Positions 60,489 through 64,000 of a stretch of 64,000 nt of DNA are shown here, piece by piece; the stretch's first letter is position 1; each line of letters begins with the position of its first letter. Made by a program: the position numbers and the translations under genes. The notes under the pieces are model-generated. The model ran no database searches, was not told the origin of the DNA, and saw only the letters and a list, made by a program, of their open reading frames with translations. The DNA comes from Lachnospira multipara LB2003 (GTDB taxonomy: Bacteria; Bacillota; Clostridia; Lachnospirales; Lachnospiraceae), in the NCBI RefSeq assembly GCF_000702205.1, contig NZ_JNKW01000010.1, positions 1 to 64,000 of the forward strand, read 5' to 3'.

Positions 60489-61826
60489 ATGACTAAAGAT
60501 CTTACCAAGGGAAAAATACTTCCCTTACTAGTTAATTTCACAATACCACTTGTAATTGGAAATATATTTCAATTAACATACAACGCAGTGGATAGTATTA
60601 TCGTTGGTAGATTTGTTGGTGCTACTGCATTAGTTGCTGTTGGTACTGCCAATCCTATTACAAGCCTTATGATTAAGCTTCTTAACGGACTTTGTCTTGG
60701 TGCCGGAATCCTAATGGGCGTTCAATTTGGCGCTAAGGATTACAAAACCTTAAAAAGACAGATTAGTACCACAATGCTTGCAGGCCTATTTTTCTCAATC
60801 TTTATAAGCCTTGTGTGCATAATACTTGCTCCAGAAATTCTTATAATGCTACAAATCGATTCATCTGCATTACAGGAAGCAACAAGCTATATGCGAATTG
60901 TATTTTTAGGTCTAATTTTTACCTATGGATACAATTTCTTATCAAGTACACTTCGTGCCCTAGGCGATAGCACAACCCCGCTTTATTTCCTAGTTGCAAG
61001 TGCAATTATTAATATAATTGGAGACTTGCTATTTGTTATTATATTTAATCTTGGTAGCAATGGATGTGCAATTGCAACTGTTATCAGTGAATTTTTAAGT
61101 GTGCTTTTTTGTATTATTTACATTAAGAAAAAAGTTCCACTCCTAGACCTTAGAAAAGATTGGATTATATTTGATACGAGCTTACTTAAAAAGACCATAA
61201 GCTATGGATGGGCATCTGCTATGCAACAGGCAACTGTTCAAGCAGGAAAAGTTGTAATTCAGGCAATTGCTAACTCCATGGGTGTTGCTGTTGCTGCTGC
61301 ATTTACTATTGTTAATAGAATCGATGATTTTGCCTACACCCCTGAACAAAATATTGGTCATGCCATGACAAGTCTCATGGCCCAAAACAGAGGTGCTAAA
61401 GATTACAAGCGTGTTAAACAAGGATTCTTTGAAGGTATGAAATTAGAACTTATATATGGATTCATGGTTTTACTTGTATGTTATTTACTAGCAAATCCTT
61501 TAATGAGAATCTTCTCAACAGATAGCACAGTAATCGCAGAAGGTGTGACATACCTACATATCATTGCCTTTTGCTATTTGCTACCTGCAATTACCAATGG
61601 TGTTCAAGGCTACTTTAGAGGAATTGGCGATTTAAAAATCACACTAATAAGCAGCTTTGTTAATATGTTTGGCAGAATAATTGCCTGCTTTATACTTGTT
61701 TACTTCTTTAAATTTGGCATTAGTGCCTTCCCATACGCATACTTAATTGGATGGATTGGCATGTTAATTGCTGAATTACCACTACTCATTAGAAATATTA
61801 AAAGCGGCAACTACATCCAATCCTAA
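60489..61826 (+). CDS. MATE-family efflux transporter
   Basis: A 445-residue polytopic protein of the MATE/DinF family: start TKDLTKGKILPLLVNFTIPLVIGNIFQLTYNAVDSIIVGRFVG, then GLCLGAGILMGVQFGAKDY and the equivalent second-half block with AMTSLMAQNRGAKDYKRVKQG. Twelve membrane helices. It exports unknown compounds using a Na+ or H+ gradient. RBS spacing is poor (AAAGGA is 17 nt upstream), so it may be weakly translated or start elsewhere. Divergent from the HxlR-suf operon. Confidence 0.92.
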   Translation: MTKDLTKGKILPLLVNFTIPLVIGNIFQLTYNAVDSIIVGRFVGATALVAVGTANPITSLMIKLLNGLCLGAGILMGVQFGAKDYKTLKRQISTTMLAGLFFSIFISLVCIILAPEILIMLQIDSSALQEATSYMRIVFLGLIFTYGYNFLSSTLRALGDSTTPLYFLVASAIINIIGDLLFVIIFNLGSNGCAIATVISEFLSVLFCIIYIKKKVPLLDLRKDWIIFDTSLLKKTISYGWASAMQQATVQAGKVVIQAIANSMGVAVAAAFTIVNRIDDFAYTPEQNIGHAMTSLMAQNRGAKDYKRVKQGFFEGMKLELIYGFMVLLVCYLLANPLMRIFSTDSTVIAEGVTYLHIIAFCYLLPAITNGVQGYFRGIGDLKITLISSFVNMFGRIIACFILVYFFKFGISAFPYAYLIGWIGMLIAELPLLIRNIKSGNYIQS

Positions 61827-61837
61827 TCTATTTATAA

Positions 61838-61883
61838 AAAAATACGCCAAGATAAAGGATTAACCTTTATCCTGGCATATTTT
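61838..61883. terminator. Bidirectional terminator after MATE gene
   Basis: AATA-GCCA-GATAAAGG arms with single mismatches around an ATTAA loop, with A-rich and T-rich flanks on either side, between two convergent genes. Confidence 0.82.
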
Positions 61884-61907
61884 ATGCGGATATTATAATA
61901 TTTTTCT

Positions 61908-64000
61908 TTAGTATTTATCTTTCATATTTATAAAATAAATATAATCACTTACTTCATTTAAGTCTTCATCTTGATAATAAGCATCATAGTTTTCATAATA
62001 GTCATCATCATATATACGACTTACATACACACACAAGAATTTATCATTAGCATCAATTTTCTCTATACTTTGACCTGTCTTTAAAGCCTCTATAGCAGTT
62101 TCTATAATTTCTTTTTTGTCTTGCTCGCTTAGAGAATATTCATGTGCCGTAATAGATGCTCTATCCTTGCAACTATATGAGTGTAGTGCAAATCTAATAC
62201 TGTATTTCTTGCCATTTGTAAGGCTAAACTCTGCTCCATAGTCAAATAAATCTACACTTGAATCATTACTAATGCCTTCAAGTTTTTTTATAAGCTCATT
62301 TTTTAATTCAGTATTACTATTTAGTTCATCGATTCTATAATTCATCATTTCTGACATGGCTTCAGGTGTGTAATCCTGTGACAATGGAATTGATACATTA
62401 TATTTCTTACCATTTCTTGAAAAATCCACATTAAAATCATTATAACTATTAGTAAGTCTTGCATAGAAACAATCCTTAAAATCTAAAGATTTTAATTCCT
62501 GTACAGCAATACTATATACTTCATTTGCCTTATTATAATCTAATTCAAAAGGACCATCATAGTTAACAGAAACCTTCTTAACATCAGGATAATCATAATA
62601 TACTTTTTTATATTTAGCATTTGACTCAAGTCTAGCTGCCAAGTTATTAATTTCATCCTCATTTAGCCATACAATTCTCTTGTTATCAAAAATAAATCCC
62701 TTAAATCCCACAATTACGGCTATGTTTCTTTCCTCACTTGCAAAATCAAAATTATCTTTTTTGGCTTGTTCCTTCGATTTTTCAAATGCATTAGAAAGAA
62801 TATCTATTACCTCTTCATCCTTTATTTCAATGGACTTAGTCTGACTTATTAAATAGTTAGTTTCTATCGCATTAATGTTATTACACATCACACTAAGGGT
62901 TACAGACTTTGTATTATCTAAGGTTGGAGTGTAGTTATTAATATTATCAATTATAAAATCCAATCCAAATGATATTAAAATCGTTAGCACAAGTCCAACT
63001 ATAAATCCTGGAATTGCCTTATAAATATATGAAATTCTCTTAGATGAAACAAATTCATAAAGTCCAAGAACAAATATAGTTACTAGTATTGTAGCAACTA
63101 TTTCCCATACATCCTGGTATCCGCCTTCTGAATTAATAAATGTCACAAAGGAAACTATATTTATTGCTGTAACTATAGCAACGCAAATAACAAATCTTAC
63201 TGGTTTACTAATTGCTCCCTGACCTGCATATTCAGATTTTCTCTTATTAAACACTATCATTGCAAGCAGCAAATATATTATTGATAAAATAATTGTATAT
63301 ACGTAACTTGCCTTACATGTAACTATTTCCGTAAAATCAAAGTCCTGATTAAATCCTAAGTCTGAAAATATTATTCCCACATCCAGATTATATCTATTAT
63401 TAAGCAGCCCAGGAACGTTATTTACTCTAAGAATTGTTGCTGAATCAATTAATTCAAAAGCTAAGCTTGTAATAAACCTAGGTAGAAAAATTATCATACC
63501 TGATGTAATACAGTTACTTAGCACATTTCCTGTAAGAGCACAGCCAAGAGAAATGGCACATAAAGCCTGAAAGCCATATAAGAACATACTTATATGCATA
63601 AGTATAATTCCCTTAGTATCAATTACATACCACTGACTATTAAAACCGTAACATATAAGCTGTGACACTAAACTTGATAATATAATTAAGAAAAACCAGC
63701 TAGTTGCAGCTAGAAATCTACTTAAAAATAAGGCATTACGTGTATATGGTAAGGAATGATAAAAATCCGATCCACTACGAGTATTTTGAAAATGCCATAT
63801 TAAAATTCCCAACGTCAGTATAATAAAGGGAATTATAACAACTAGGTATTCATTGTCTGTAACTCCAGAAACAATGATTTTCCCATAAGTATCAGTATGC
63901 TTTAAATATGCTTTATAAGAACTAGCTTCATTAATAATTCTTGTACATGAAATAAAAACGGAAAGCACAATTCCTATAATTCCAATGATTTTTATCTGTA
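61908..64000 (-). CDS. Large membrane protein, ABC-2 permease-like, 5'-truncated
   Basis: The frame is open to the right edge (the codons before GTG 63968 continue IKIIGIIGIV), so the N-terminus lies beyond the window. At least 697 residues are visible. About nine hydrophobic segments in the first ~340 include HFQNTRSGSDFYHSLPYTRNALFLSRFLA, which matches the permeases of bacitracin/lantibiotic-type ABC exporters in Lachnospiraceae. The C-terminal ~320 residues form a soluble, Tyr- and Asp-rich domain with duplicated-looking halves (DUF6449-like, uncertain). A partner ATPase gene would be expected just outside the window. Confidence 0.75.
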   Translation of the reverse strand, partial: QIKIIGIIGIVLSVFISCTRIINEASSYKAYLKHTDTYGKIIVSGVTDNEYLVVIIPFIILTLGILIWHFQNTRSGSDFYHSLPYTRNALFLSRFLAATSWFFLIILSSLVSQLICYGFNSQWYVIDTKGIILMHISMFLYGFQALCAISLGCALTGNVLSNCITSGMIIFLPRFITSLAFELIDSATILRVNNVPGLLNNRYNLDVGIIFSDLGFNQDFDFTEIVTCKASYVYTIILSIIYLLLAMIVFNKRKSEYAGQGAISKPVRFVICVAIVTAINIVSFVTFINSEGGYQDVWEIVATILVTIFVLGLYEFVSSKRISYIYKAIPGFIVGLVLTILISFGLDFIIDNINNYTPTLDNTKSVTLSVMCNNINAIETNYLISQTKSIEIKDEEVIDILSNAFEKSKEQAKKDNFDFASEERNIAVIVGFKGFIFDNKRIVWLNEDEINNLAARLESNAKYKKVYYDYPDVKKVSVNYDGPFELDYNKANEVYSIAVQELKSLDFKDCFYARLTNSYNDFNVDFSRNGKKYNVSIPLSQDYTPEAMSEMMNYRIDELNSNTELKNELIKKLEGISNDSSVDLFDYGAEFSLTNGKKYSIRFALHSYSCKDRASITAHEYSLSEQDKKEIIETAIEALKTGQSIEKIDANDKFLCVYVSRIYDDDYYENYDAYYQDEDLNEVSDYIYFINMKDKY

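Overview
The window is AT-rich, with Shine-Dalgarno sites of the GGAGG type and a gene set typical of an anaerobic gut Firmicute. It holds a PPi-type phosphofructokinase, a SUF-only Fe-S system with SufU, a type VII secretion (T7SS) locus, MATE and ThrE transporters, hybrid histidine kinases and a secreted rhamnogalacturonan lyase. The best fit is Lachnospiraceae. The pectin enzyme points towards the Lachnospira/Eubacterium eligens group, but that genus-level guess is inference. No rRNA, tRNA or CRISPR array was found.

Layout. 1-8.5 kb: a 3'-truncated Pro/Glu-repeat protein behind a cyclic-di-GMP-I riboswitch and terminator, then a glutaredoxin-like protein, an acidic small protein, PPi-phosphofructokinase, an EAL phosphodiesterase with a degenerate GGDEF, a purine permease and TatD. 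8.6-12.9 kb: two tandem membrane hybrid histidine kinases. 12.9-17.8 kb: ilvC, a CheX/CheY-like fusion, and an operon of two HypB-type GTPases plus an FCD-type GntR regulator. The 13-bp palindrome GTTGTCTGACAAC occurs before both ilvC and the hypB operon, so the regulator probably controls both. 17.8-21.1 kb: an sce7726-type nuclease, small unknowns, an IS200/IS605 element (tnpB with a tnpA relic and omega-RNA end), a mini-derivative of it, and a dense block of palindromes. 21-23.4 kb: an ABC exporter and lipoproteins.

22.9-44 kb is one long leftward array: FHA protein, PP2C phosphatase, Ser/Thr kinase, small membrane protein, giant Ig-like surface protein, second FHA protein, MinD/CpaE-like ATPase, YukD/EsaB, EssC, EsxA (WXG100), three helical partner proteins, a large candidate effector, then DUF4176, DUF3592-like and membrane proteins that look like immunity or accessory genes. 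EsaA, EssA and EssB are not recognisable. The membrane-anchored kinase has the topology of EssB but keeps its catalytic residues.

The most interesting feature is at 43,961-45,119. A tyrosine recombinase gene is bounded by perfect 32-bp inverted repeats. Inside this segment a near-consensus promoter (TTGACA-N17-TAAACT) points out of it into the T7SS array. Inversion would turn the promoter away, towards a strong bidirectional terminator at 45,152-45,185. This is the structure expected of a self-encoded invertible switch giving ON/OFF phase variation of the T7SS locus.

45-64 kb: metY, a PL11 rhamnogalacturonan lyase, a HAD hydrolase, a CAP-domain surface protein, ThrE, a DUF3990/XRE toxin-antitoxin-like pair, the suf operon (hxlR-sufC-sufB-[hairpin element]-sufD-sufS-sufU), a MATE exporter, and a large membrane protein running off the right edge.
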